58,263 nucleotides of DNA from Myxococcales bacterium. Its GTDB lineage: Bacteria; Myxococcota_A; Polyangia; Polyangiales; Polyangiaceae. Under the pieces are notes generated by a model. The model made no database searches. It was given only the letters and a program-made list of their open reading frames with translations, and had not been told where the DNA came from. The stretch lies in contig JAEUKG010000096.1 of assembly GCA_016794325.1 (NCBI GenBank), positions 1 through 58,263 of the forward strand, written 5' to 3'. A program made the translations under genes and the position numbers. This document shows, one piece after another, positions 25,261 through 32,504 of the stretch (its first letter is position 1; each line of letters opens with the position of its first letter).

Positions 25261-26696
25261 TGAGCACCGGCTTCATCACCGTCGCCTACCTCGTCGCCGG
25301 CGTCCTCTTCATCCGAAGCCTCGGCGGGCTCTCGAAGCAAGAGACGGCGCGCCGCGGCAACATCTCGGGCATCGTGGGCATGGCGATCGCGGTCGCGATC
25401 ACCGCGGCCGCCTGGGCGTCGCACCCCAGCAAGAACCCGACCTCCAGCCTCGTCGCGGTGGGGCTCCTCGGCGCGGCCCTCGTCGTCGGCGGGAGCATCG
25501 GCGGCGTCCTCGCCCGCCGCGTCGAGATGACCGGCATGCCCGAGCTCGTCGCCGTGCTCCACAGCTTCGTCGGCCTCGCCGCGGTCCTCGTCGGCTTCGC
25601 GTCCTACCTCTCTCCCGGCGCCGAGACGGCCCACTCCGGCGCCGAACGAGCGGTCCACCTCGTCGAGATCGGCATCGGCATCGCCGTCGGTGCGTTGACC
25701 TTCACGGGCTCGGTCATCGCGTTCCTCAAGCTGCGCGGCTCGGTGAGCGGCAAACCGCTGCTCCTCCCGGGTCGTCATGCGCTGAACGCGTTGGCCGCCG
25801 CGAGCACCATCGGCCTCACCGTGCCCGTGGTCCTGGCCCACGGCACGGGCGGCCTCCCCTACCTCATCGGGATCGCGGTCATCGCCGGCCTCCTCGGCAT
25901 CCATCTCGTGATGGCGATCGGCGGCGCCGACATGCCCGTCGTGGTGTCGCTCCTCAACAGCTACTCGGGGTGGGCCGCCGCCGCCGCGGGCTTCGTCCTC
26001 GCGAACGATCTCCTGATCGTCACCGGCGCGCTCGTCGGATCGAGCGGAGCGATCCTCTCGATCATCATGTGCCGCGCGATGAACCGATCCATCGCCAACG
26101 TCATCTTCGGAGGCTTCGGGACGGCCGACTCCAAGCATGCCGGAGACGCTCACGCGGCAGCGCCGGGCGAGGTCCGCGAGATGAAGCACCCGGAGGTCGC
26201 GACGACGCTACGCGACGCCAAGAGCGTCGTCATCGTTCCTGGCTACGGCATGGCGGTGGCGCGCGCGCAGGGCGCCGTGCAGGAGCTCACACGCGTCTTG
26301 CGGGAGCGCGGGACCACGGTGCGCTTCGCGATCCACCCCGTCGCCGGGCGCCTCCCCGGGCACATGAACGTCCTCCTCGCCGAGGCGGGTGTCCCGTACG
26401 ACATCGTGCTCGAGATGGAGGAGATCAACCACGACTTCACCAAGACGGACGCCGTCCTCGTCATCGGTGCCAACGACATCGTCAACCCGGGCGCCCTGGA
26501 CGATCCGCAAAGCCCGATCTACGGCATGCCCGTCCTCGAGGTCTGGAAGTCGAAGGTCGTCGTCGTGCTGAAGCGCGGCATGGCGGCGGGCTATGCTGGC
26601 GTCGAGAACCCGCTCTTCTACCTCGAGAACACACGCATGCTCTTCGGCGACGCCAAGAAGAGCATGGACGCTCTGGTCACCGCCGTCCGCGACTGA
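25260..26696 (+). CDS. pntB: NAD(P) transhydrogenase, beta subunit
   Basis: 478 residues. Nine or so membrane helices (1-290) form the proton channel with alpha2; then domain III binds NADP(H): [12 protein letters not shown] near 325, and GANDIVNP near 402, [10 protein letters not shown] near 440, all canonical. Start ATG overlaps the pntA stop. The last four codons form the first unit of a 21-22-bp tandem repeat that continues past the stop. Confidence 0.96.
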   Translation: MSTGFITVAYLVAGVLFIRSLGGLSKQETARRGNISGIVGMAIAVAITAAAWASHPSKNPTSSLVAVGLLGAALVVGGSIGGVLARRVEMTGMPELVAVLHSFVGLAAVLVGFASYLSPGAETAHSGAERAVHLVEIGIGIAVGALTFTGSVIAFLKLRGSVSGKPLLLPGRHALNALAAASTIGLTVPVVLAHGTGGLPYLIGIAVIAGLLGIHLVMAIGGADMPVVVSLLNSYSGWAAAAAGFVLANDLLIVTGALVGSSGAILSIIMCRAMNRSIANVIFGGFGTADSKHAGDAHAAAPGEVREMKHPEVATTLRDAKSVVIVPGYGMAVARAQGAVQELTRVLRERGTTVRFAIHPVAGRLPGHMNVLLAEAGVPYDIVLEMEEINHDFTKTDAVLVIGANDIVNPGALDDPQSPIYGMPVLEVWKSKVVVVLKRGMAAGYAGVENPLFYLENTRMLFGDAKKSMDALVTAVRD

Positions 26697-26777
26697 ACGC
26701 CGGCCGTCCGCGACCGAATCGCCAGCGCCCGCGACCGAATCGCCGGCCGCACGCGACCGAATCGCCAGCCGCAGGGG
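26682..26777 (+). repeat. 21-22-bp tandem repeat spanning the pntB stop, about 4.5 copies
   Basis: Units start at 26682, 26703, 26725, 26746 and 26768 with core CGCGACCGAATCGCC. The first unit contains the last pntB codons and its TGA, with CTGAACG in place of CCGAATCG; later units lack the stop. This looks like local amplification of the gene end. Confidence 0.8.
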
Positions 26778-26850
26778 AAGCCCTGGCCCGGGCCACCCCA
26801 AAACTGGCCCGGCCACCCCCTCCCCCCACGCCCGCCGATACCCCCCTACG

Positions 26851-26878
26851 AAAAATGGGCAGCTTGCTGCCTAATTTT
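26851..26878. repeat. Palindrome upstream of the MarR-type gene (left member of an inverted pair)
   Basis: Core GGCAGCTTGCTGCC at 26858-26871 inside AAAAT/ATTTT arms. The reverse complement of this 40-base stretch closely matches the palindrome at 27632-27668, so the two form an imperfect inverted pair around one gene. It lies 37 bases before the ATG at 26908, a fitting place for an operator. Confidence 0.75.
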
Positions 26879-26907
26879 GAGAGGGGGGTGGGCGGCGGGG
26901 GGCTGGC

Positions 26908-27567
26908 ATGAGGCGTGCTGAGCGCGGGTGTATGAACCGCGTCAGCTTTGCCGCCAAGCGCATCCACCTCGACCTGATGCTCTTCAATCACAGCGCCCTC
27001 GCGCCGGTGGGCATCACACCCGCGCGCCTCGACATGCTGCAGGCGATCCGAGCGCGGTTCGATGGATGCCAGACCCAAGGCCAGCTCGCCGCGCTCCTCG
27101 GTGTGACACGCCAGACAGTCGCGCGGATGAGCCGCTCCTTGGAGGAGCTCGGGCTCGTGGTCTGCGAGAGGACCCCTCCGGACCTCCGCCGCGTCTACAT
27201 CATGCTCACCGATGCCGGCAGGGCGCTGCTGGCGCGCGTCCACCGCATCTACATCCGGTCGGGCCTTGCTGGACAGGCCGCCGTGTTCGCGCTTCGCGAC
27301 GCCGCGAAGCAACCCGAGAAGGCGACCCTCCTCTGCGAGATGGCTCGACAGGTCCGCGAGTCCTTGTCGAAGTGGGCTCCGTTCCTCCCGGAGGCCGCCG
27401 ATCTGCATTCGTGGGACGAAGGCGCATCCCTCGAGGGAGCCGACCGGAAGGTCTTCCGCAACGTGACGCGGTGGCTCTACGACCGTTTCTGGGCGCTGCC
27501 CTTCGACTACGTCCTCTCCAACAGTCCACCGTTCGACGACCTGTTCGCCGCGCCCACCCCGGGTTGA
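26908..27567 (+). CDS. MarR-family transcription regulator
   Basis: 219 residues. Helix 1 (KRIHLDLMLFNH), then winged HTH: TQGQLAALLGVTRQTVARMSRSLEELGLVVCERTPPDLRRVYIMLT (about 52-100) with the recognition helix TRQTVARMSRSL and a wing. The C-terminal 90 residues are longer than usual and Trp-rich (SKWAPFLPEAADLHSWDE, RWLYDRFWALPFDY), perhaps a ligand or dimer region. Flanked on both sides by the GGCAGC palindrome, so likely autoregulated. The ATG at 26932 is an alternative start; 26908 has a G-rich ribosome site. Cys at positions 8, 55 and 88 may allow redox sensing. Confidence 0.82.
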   Translation: MRRAERGCMNRVSFAAKRIHLDLMLFNHSALAPVGITPARLDMLQAIRARFDGCQTQGQLAALLGVTRQTVARMSRSLEELGLVVCERTPPDLRRVYIMLTDAGRALLARVHRIYIRSGLAGQAAVFALRDAAKQPEKATLLCEMARQVRESLSKWAPFLPEAADLHSWDEGASLEGADRKVFRNVTRWLYDRFWALPFDYVLSNSPPFDDLFAAPTPG

Positions 27568-27631
27568 TGCAGCGGCAAGTCCCGGAGCGACGTGGCGAGA
27601 CCGATCGCACACGGACGGCGATTTCACGGCC

Positions 27632-27668
27632 TCCAAAATAGGCAGCATGCTGCCCAAATTTCGGGAGG
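27632..27668. repeat. Palindrome downstream of the MarR-type gene (right member of the pair)
   Basis: Perfect core GGCAGCATGCTGCC (27641-27654) with AAAAT and AAATTT arms. Inverted relative to 26851-26878. It could be a second operator or the end of a small mobile unit. Confidence 0.75.
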
Positions 27669-27843
27669 GCGATCCGCCCCGAACGCGACGTCCTTGGAGG
27701 GAGGGGGAACCGAGCAGCGGCGGCGGACGCTACGTGTGCCGCGCCACAACTACCGAGGCGACGCGTTGGAGACGCTCGCGGTGAAGCGGGTCTGCTCCAG
27801 CGCCACGTCCTCGATGCGGGGGCACGATGCGCTCCGCCGCCTC

Positions 27844-27891
27844 CAGAGGCCGCGGTCCGGCGGTGGCCAGAGGCCGCGGTCCGGCGGTGGC
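27844..27891 (+). repeat. 24-bp direct repeat, two perfect copies
   Basis: Unit starts CAGAGGCCGCGGTCCGGCGG and ends TGGC; copies at 27844-27867 and 27868-27891. Confidence 0.85.
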
Positions 27892-27993
27892 GAGGGCCGC
27901 AACGGCAGGCGGCCGCACGCCGAACGACGCCCGTGGGCGGATGTGGGACAATCGACCGCACGCCAGGTTTCGTGACGCCCGCGGCGGCGAGGG

Positions 27994-27999
27994 TATAAT
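27994..27999 (+). promoter_or_regulatory. Consensus -10 TATAAT of the large lipoprotein gene
   Basis: Exact TATAAT, rare at this GC content, 67 bases before the ATG at 28067. A poor -35 candidate (CGTGAC, 27971-27976) lies 17 bases upstream. Gives a leader of about 60 bases with the AAAGGAG ribosome site. Confidence 0.55.
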
Positions 28000-28066
28000 G
28001 TTACGTCGTCACGACACACCGAGGTGCGCTGTTCGAAAGCGGACACCTCCCCGAAAGGAGTGCGCC

Positions 28067-29509
28067 ATGGGCGCTCTGCGTTTCGCCGCCCCCATCGTGG
28101 GCGTTGGCTTGGTCTCTCTCATCGTCGGCGGCGGGGGCTGTGGCGGGAGCGACCCCGAGTCCGGCTTCGGCGACTTCGACTCGGGGGCGAGCGGTTCGAG
28201 CGGAGCGTCGAGCGGCGATCTCAGCTCCTCGGGCTTCTCGTCGAGCGGCGCTGCCGACGCGGAGCGGCCGTGCGTCGGTCTCGAGTGCGACCGCGTGAAT
28301 TGCGGATCGCAGCCTCCGACCAGCGTGAGCGGCGTCGTCTACGACCCCGCCGGCAAGACGCCCCTCTACAACGTCATCGTCTACATCCCGAACGACAAGA
28401 CCGCGCCGCTCGACCCCATCAAGACAGGCGCGAGCTGCGATCAGTGCGGGGCGACCATCAAGAACGCGGTGTCGACCGCGCTCACCAACACCAAGGGCGA
28501 GTTCACCCTCACCAACGTGCCGGTGGGCCAGGACATCCCGCTCGTCGTCCAGGTCGGCAAGTGGCGCCGCAAGATCGTGATCCCGAAGATCGCCCAGTGC
28601 ACGGACACCAAGGTGACCGACACCACCAAGCCCGCCGATCAGCGCGAGCCGCGGCTCCCGCGCAACAAGACCGAGGGCGACATCCCGCAGATGGCGGTCG
28701 TCACCGGCGGATGCGATCCGATGGCGTGCCTCTTCCGGCGCATCGGCCTCGACGCCTCCGAGTTCACCGCGCCGACCGGCACGGGCCGCATGCATGTCTA
28801 CAAGGGCGTCGGCGGCGGCGACGTGACCGGCGGCGGCGCCAAGGCGCCCCAGAACGACCTGTGGAACAGCGCCGCCAACCTCGCCAAATACGACATCGTG
28901 CTCCTCTCGTGCGAGTGCGGCGAGGAGAACGGCACCAAGAGCGCCGCGCAGAAAGACCTGATGCGCGACTTCTTGAACGCGGGCGGGCGCGTCTTCGCGA
29001 CGCACTACCACTACACCTGGTTCAGCAACGGCCCCGCCGACGTGAAGAGCATCGCGAACTGGGCGCCCGACACCATCGGCGATCCGACCTCGGGCCAAGT
29101 CACGCTCGACACGTCCTTCCCCAAGGGCAAGGCGCTGTCCGAGTGGCTGGCGTACACCGCGCCGGGCTCCGTCGTCTCCGACCGCGTGAACTTCACCGAG
29201 CTCCGCACCGACCTCACCACCGTGAACGCCTCGGCGACGCGCTGGGTTCACGGGCCGCCGGGCGAGAAGGTGAAGTACCTCACCTTCAACGCGCCGGTCG
29301 GCAAGAAGCCGGAGGAGCAGTGCGGGCGCGGCGTCTTCAGCGACATCCACGTCTCGGGAACGCGCGGCGACGCGACCACGGTGCCGAGCACCTGCCAGGT
29401 CAACGACAACACGCCGCAGGAGAAGGCGCTCGAGTTCCTCTTCTTCGACCTCTCGTCGTGCGTGCAGGACGACAAGCAGCCTCCGCAGCCGCCCAAGGGC
29501 CCGAACTGA
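28067..29509 (+). CDS. Large lipoprotein with carboxypeptidase-regulatory-like domain
   Basis: 480 residues. AAAGGAG lies 6 bases before the ATG. Signal peptide ends GGGGCGG, then a Ser/Gly linker (to about 65). Next comes a beta-sandwich with SVSGVVYDPAGKTPLYNVIVYIPN (about 87-110), the carboxypeptidase-regulatory/Ig-like fold, containing paired Cys (CDQCGATI). The C-terminal half has a flavodoxin/ThuA-like alpha/beta feel (YDIVLLSCECGEEN, FLNAGGRVFATHYHYTWF). Relatives are widespread in Polyangia and have been mislabelled tryptophan synthase alpha chain; none of that enzyme's features are here. Surface-located, role unknown. Its stop overlaps the next start. Confidence 0.75.
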   Translation: MGALRFAAPIVGVGLVSLIVGGGGCGGSDPESGFGDFDSGASGSSGASSGDLSSSGFSSSGAADAERPCVGLECDRVNCGSQPPTSVSGVVYDPAGKTPLYNVIVYIPNDKTAPLDPIKTGASCDQCGATIKNAVSTALTNTKGEFTLTNVPVGQDIPLVVQVGKWRRKIVIPKIAQCTDTKVTDTTKPADQREPRLPRNKTEGDIPQMAVVTGGCDPMACLFRRIGLDASEFTAPTGTGRMHVYKGVGGGDVTGGGAKAPQNDLWNSAANLAKYDIVLLSCECGEENGTKSAAQKDLMRDFLNAGGRVFATHYHYTWFSNGPADVKSIANWAPDTIGDPTSGQVTLDTSFPKGKALSEWLAYTAPGSVVSDRVNFTELRTDLTTVNASATRWVHGPPGEKVKYLTFNAPVGKKPEEQCGRGVFSDIHVSGTRGDATTVPSTCQVNDNTPQEKALEFLFFDLSSCVQDDKQPPQPPKGPN

Positions 29510-29895
29510 GCAAGGCCTTCACCAAAGAGGACGACGACGCGGGCTTCACCGCGCCGCCGTCGCGCAAGCGAGCGACGCGCCTGACTCGGTTGGGCGCGTC
29601 GCTTCTTTTGGCGCGCGACGACGCCGCCGCGCGCGAGCTCCTCGAGGGCGCCGAGATCGTCGAGCCCGCACGGGGGCCGCGGGCCGCGCTCGGCGCGCGG
29701 GTGCGCTTCGCCGACGAGCGCGGGGCCACCCGTGACGTCGTGCTCGTCCACCCCGAGGAGGTGGGCCTCGTCCCCGGCGGCGTCAGCGTGTTCTCGCCGC
29801 TCGGCCAGGCGCTCCTCGGTACCGAGGCCGGCGACGTCGCCACCCTCGAGGACCGAGACGAGGAGCTCGACGTCCGCGCCGTCGAGTGGCCGTGA
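29506..29895 (+). CDS. Gre-factor (GreA/GreB) C-terminal-domain protein
   Basis: 129 residues. SKAFTKEDDD opening, then a short helix (RLTRLGASLLL) and the FKBP-like Gre C-terminal fold: GARVRFADERG...DVVLVHPEEVGLVPGGVSVFSPLGQALLGTEAGDV (about 65-115). This domain binds the RNA polymerase secondary channel rim. The long N-terminal coiled coil of GreA is missing, so it resembles Rnk-type or Gre-domain regulators rather than a cleavage factor. The only sensible start is CTG at 29506, overlapping the upstream TGA (CTGA), with AAGGGC about 6 bases upstream; no ATG, GTG or TTG fits. Converges with the STN gene, 3 bases apart. Confidence 0.75.
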   Translation: MSKAFTKEDDDAGFTAPPSRKRATRLTRLGASLLLARDDAAARELLEGAEIVEPARGPRAALGARVRFADERGATRDVVLVHPEEVGLVPGGVSVFSPLGQALLGTEAGDVATLEDRDEELDVRAVEWP

Positions 29896-29898
29896 CCG

Positions 29899-30489
29899 TC
29901 AGTTCGCGACGACGATCTTGCCTCGCGCCACGCTGATGCGGAGCCCGCTCGCGTCGGAGAGCACGGCGAGCGCCGTCGCGACTCGGACGTTCTCGATCGT
30001 GACCGTCACCTTCGGGAGAGAGGAGCGCACCGTCGAGTCGAGCCTCCACTCGACGCCGTCCAGCTTGCCCGCGCGCACGAGCACGTCGAGCACCGCGTCG
30101 AGCGGCGCCTCGCGCAAGGACAGCGTGACGCGGGTCGCGAGCCTGGGGTCGCCGCCTCCGGCGTCACCGGCGCAGCGCACGAGGATCGCGCTGCCCTGGT
30201 CCTCGTAGAAGAGCTGCAGCTTCGAGGCGAGCGCGTCGAAGACCATCGGGATAGGTGTATTCTTCAAGCGAATGTCGACGGTGCCCTGGACGCAGGGGTC
30301 GAGGTCGACCCGGCGCCCCGAGACCTCGGCGAGGAGCGCGTAGACCGCCTTCACGTCGGCTTGCTTGAGCTCGAGGTCGAGGGGGCGCTCGGAGAGGCCG
30401 GCGGGCGCGGCCTGCGCCTCGACCGGCGTGGCGACGGGAGCGAGGGCGAGAGCAGCGGCGAGCATGACGGAGGCGAGCGAGGGGCGCAT
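29899..30489 (-). CDS. Secreted double STN/N0-like (secretin and TonB short N-terminal) domain protein
   Basis: 196 residues. Signal peptide to about residue 28, then two copies of the STN/secretin-N0 fold: LDLELKQADVKAVYALLAEV...NTPIPMVFDALASKL (about 36-105) and VTLSLREAPLDAVLDVLVRA...VRVATALAVLSDASGL (about 116-196). It has no secretin barrel or TonB receptor barrel after them. STN domains pass signals from TonB-dependent receptors to FecR-type anti-sigma factors; here the domain is free and sits third in an operon with an ECF sigma and a membrane protein. AAGGAG ribosome site inside the previous gene; 2 bases between genes. Confidence 0.8.
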   Translation of the reverse strand: MRPSLASVMLAAALALAPVATPVEAQAAPAGLSERPLDLELKQADVKAVYALLAEVSGRRVDLDPCVQGTVDIRLKNTPIPMVFDALASKLQLFYEDQGSAILVRCAGDAGGGDPRLATRVTLSLREAPLDAVLDVLVRAGKLDGVEWRLDSTVRSSLPKVTVTIENVRVATALAVLSDASGLRISVARGKIVVAN

Positions 30490-30491
30490 GA

Positions 30492-30803
30492 TCAGCGATC
30501 TCCTTGGGTGGCGAGGTCGAGGGACAGGGCGCTGGACTCCGGCTCGCCGGAGCTGCGCACGTAGAGGTGAATGCCAGCGGGTGGCGGGGTGGTGCGCGCG
30601 ACCGGAGCGGGCCGACGCCCGATCGCGATCCAGACGACGACCGCCGCCGCGACCGCGACGGCAGGGACGAGCGCGAGCTTCCAGCCCAGAGGGCGCTCGG
30701 CGCGCGAGCGACGGAGAATCTGGTCGAGCTCCTCGCGCCCCTCGCGGGGGCCAGGCTCGGTCGACGAGAGCGCCTCTCGGGTGTGGTCGCGTAGGGTAGG
30801 CAT
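30492..30803 (-). CDS. Single-pass membrane protein, probable anti-sigma factor
   Basis: 103 residues. About 40 cytoplasmic residues (Arg/Glu-rich, EELDQILRRSRAE), one transmembrane helix (about 42-62, LALVPAVAVAAAVVVWIAIG) and a 40-residue periplasmic tail. No zinc anti-sigma HxxxCxxC motif. The role is inferred from position: one base after the ECF sigma gene and two bases before the STN gene. It is too small for a classic FecR domain, so it may only anchor or sense. Confidence 0.65.
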   Translation of the reverse strand: MPTLRDHTREALSSTEPGPREGREELDQILRRSRAERPLGWKLALVPAVAVAAAVVVWIAIGRRPAPVARTTPPPAGIHLYVRSSGEPESSALSLDLATQGDR

Positions 30804-30804
30804 C

Positions 30805-31443
30805 TCAGTTCTCCTCCAGTCGAAGGGCGGCTTCGTCGGCGGTGGGCGGCGCGTCGATGCCGGCCGCGGTGAGGTCCGCGCGGATCCTCCCGAGGGCGCG
30901 GTGCAAGGTCACGCGTGTGGCGTTCGGCGTGAGGCCGACGAGCGGCGCGATCTCGATCGGCGGCAGCTCGGCCTCCAGGAACAAGCACGCGACCGCCCGC
31001 TGTTGGACCGGCAGCTCGCGCAGCGATCGCTCGACGATGTTCACCGCCTGGCTCAGCACCGCGGCTCCCTCCGGGCTCTCCTTCGCCGACGCCTCGCGCG
31101 GGGGCGCCGGTCGCACGAGCCGGAGGAGGCGCTGCTTCACCCCGAGGCAGTGGTTCAAGACGACCCGGTAGAGCCAGGTGCCGACCGTCGCCCGCGGCTC
31201 CCACGCAGGGGCGGCACGGTGGAGCGCGAGGAACGCCTCTTGGACGGCCTCCCGCGCCTCGTTCGGGTCGAGCAAGACGCCGTAGGCGAGCCGGTACAGC
31301 CTCCGGCGGTGGGCCTCGTAGAGCTCGGCGAACGCGCGGTCGTCCCCTCGCGCCGCCCGCGCGAGCAGCGCGGCCTCGGCCTCGCGCGGGCCCATCTCCG
31401 CGTCGGGCTGAGAGTCGCTCGGGGTCACCAGCGTCTCCATCAT
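30805..31443 (-). CDS. ECF-family RNA polymerase sigma factor
   Basis: 212 residues. Region 2 (about 25-95: DDRAFAELYEAHRRRLYRLAYGVLLDPNEAREAVQEAFLALHRA) and region 4 (about 140-195: LRELPVQQRAVACLFLEAELPPIEIAPLVGLTPNATRVTLHRALGRI) with no region 3, hence group 4. It redirects RNA polymerase to an unknown regulon, presumably controlled by the next two products. ATGATG start (31443 or 31440). The 397 bases upstream contain the 14-bp repeat block. Confidence 0.93.
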   Translation of the reverse strand: MMETLVTPSDSQPDAEMGPREAEAALLARAARGDDRAFAELYEAHRRRLYRLAYGVLLDPNEAREAVQEAFLALHRAAPAWEPRATVGTWLYRVVLNHCLGVKQRLLRLVRPAPPREASAKESPEGAAVLSQAVNIVERSLRELPVQQRAVACLFLEAELPPIEIAPLVGLTPNATRVTLHRALGRIRADLTAAGIDAPPTADEAALRLEEN

Positions 31444-31840
31444 GCCCCGTTGAATGCCGCCGGGCCCCCGGCATTACGGCGCCTGCGCGATTTTTCTTTC
31501 GGAGCCCGCCCCCACCACACGCCTCCAGGAGCAGCCCGACGCGCTGGGCCCGACGCGTTAGGCCCGACGCGCGCGGCCCGACGCGCGCGGCCCGACGCGT
31601 TAGGCCCGACGCGCGCAGCCCGACGCGTTAGGCCCGACGCGCTGGGCCGACGCGCTCGGCCCGACGCGCGCAGCCCGACGCGCTCGGCCCGACGCGCGCA
31701 GCCCGACGCGCGCGGCCCGACGCGTTAGGCCCGACGCGCTGGGCCGACGCGCTCGGCCCGACGCGTTAGGCCCGACGCGCGCGGCGCGAGCTCTCGGATG
31801 CGCAGCGCGGGCGCCGGGGTGGGAGCGGGTAGGTGTGGGG
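31444..31840. other. 397-base intergenic region dominated by a tandem repeat
   Basis: Between the ECF sigma start (leftward) and the TetR gene end (leftward). About 90 bases next to the sigma gene should hold its promoter; 31535-31784 is the 18-copy repeat; the last 56 bases show nothing recognisable. Confidence 0.7.
31535..31784 (+). repeat. 14-bp tandem repeat, 18 copies, with a variable 4-base slot
   Basis: Unit CCCGACGCG followed by one of CTGG, TTAG, CGCG, CGCA or CTCG and a G. Sixteen units are 14 bp; units 9 and 16 are 13 bp. The block TTAG-CTGG-CTCG(13 bp) occurs twice (units 7-9 and 14-16), showing a larger duplication. No unique spacers. Confidence 0.92.
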
Positions 31841-32452
31841 TCAGCGAGCGCGCGCGGGCGGGAAGTGCGCGGCCGCGATCGCGCGGCAGACGTCGTCGAC
31901 GATCTCCGCCTCGCCGCGAGCGACGGCGTCCGGCGTCGAGGCCAAACGCCCCGACAAGAGCTGCGACGCGAGGCCGTGCGCGGCGGCGTGCAGCGCGCGC
32001 GCCTGGGCGAGCGTCGTCCCCGGCGCGGCGCGCTCGAGGAGCGACGCGAACGCGGTCCACGCCGCGAACGACGGCAGCGCGCGCCCCGCGGCGAGCGCCT
32101 CGCGCACGGGCGCGACCGGGAGCGGCCGCTCCGCGCAGAGCCAGTAGAGCACCGGGTGCGCGACCGCGAAGGCCACGTAGGCGCGCGGGATCGACAGCGG
32201 CGTCGGCTCGCGCTCGTAGGCCGCGACCAGAGCGCCGACGAGGCGCTGCCACCCGATGCCCGAGACCTCGAGGAGGAACGCGTCGAACGAGCCCCAGTGG
32301 TGGTACAAGAAGCCCGTCGTCTGGCCGAGCGCCTTCGCGACGAAGCGCGCCGACAGCTCGTCGCGCGACAGCGCGCGCCGCTGCTCCAGCAGGTCGCACA
32401 CGACGCGCGGCGCGTCGTCGCGCGGGACCGCTCGCCTCTTCTTCGGCTCCAC
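31841..32452 (-). CDS. TetR/AcrR-family transcription regulator
   Basis: 203 residues. N-terminal HTH: VVCDLLEQRRALSRDELSARFVAKALGQTTGFLYHHWGSFDAFLLEV (about 15-62); the GFLYHHWGSFDAFL segment is the typical recognition helix and post-HTH helix. The C-terminal ligand domain is helical. The target is not obvious: the divergent neighbour at 53 bases is a DNA ligase. GTG start at 32452 chosen because the basic lead EPKKRRAVPRDD fits the family; GTG at 32470 is possible. Confidence 0.85.
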   Translation of the reverse strand: MEPKKRRAVPRDDAPRVVCDLLEQRRALSRDELSARFVAKALGQTTGFLYHHWGSFDAFLLEVSGIGWQRLVGALVAAYEREPTPLSIPRAYVAFAVAHPVLYWLCAERPLPVAPVREALAAGRALPSFAAWTAFASLLERAAPGTTLAQARALHAAAHGLASQLLSGRLASTPDAVARGEAEIVDDVCRAIAAAHFPPARAR

Positions 32453-32492
32453 GCGCGGCGACGCTACCACACGTCGCGGAGCCGCCGCCTGG

Positions 32493-32498
32493 TAGGAT
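32493..32498 (+). promoter_or_regulatory. -10-like TAGGAT, 6 nt before the GTG at 32505
   Basis: Exact leaderless-type spacing; identical hexamer and spacing to the kinase gene at 42522. Confidence 0.5.
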
Positions 32499-32504
32499 GG
32501 CGGC

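Larger units (their letters stand above)
27568..28066. other. 499-base intergenic region
   Basis: Holds the right palindrome (27632-27668), a doubled 24-bp repeat (27844-27891), and a TATAAT promoter (27994). On the minus strand, 27761-27830 translates to RIEDVALEQTRFTASVSN ending in a stop, which looks protein-like and may be the remnant of a lost gene. No complete gene is seen. Confidence 0.6.

Noticed and set aside
26851-26878. Terminator of pntAB formed by the palindrome
   Set aside because: The two-base centre leaves no hairpin loop and the flanking T-run is short; the matching inverted copy behind the next gene points to another role.
28067-29509. Tryptophan synthase alpha chain, a label sometimes given to such proteins
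   Set aside because: Lipoprotein signal, Ser/Gly linker and beta-sandwich are incompatible with the TIM-barrel enzyme and none of its motifs are present.
31535-31784. 14-bp repeat array as a CRISPR
   Set aside because: No unique spacers between repeats and units are far too short; the same applies to the 22-bp array at 18701 and the arrays at 26682 and 52133.
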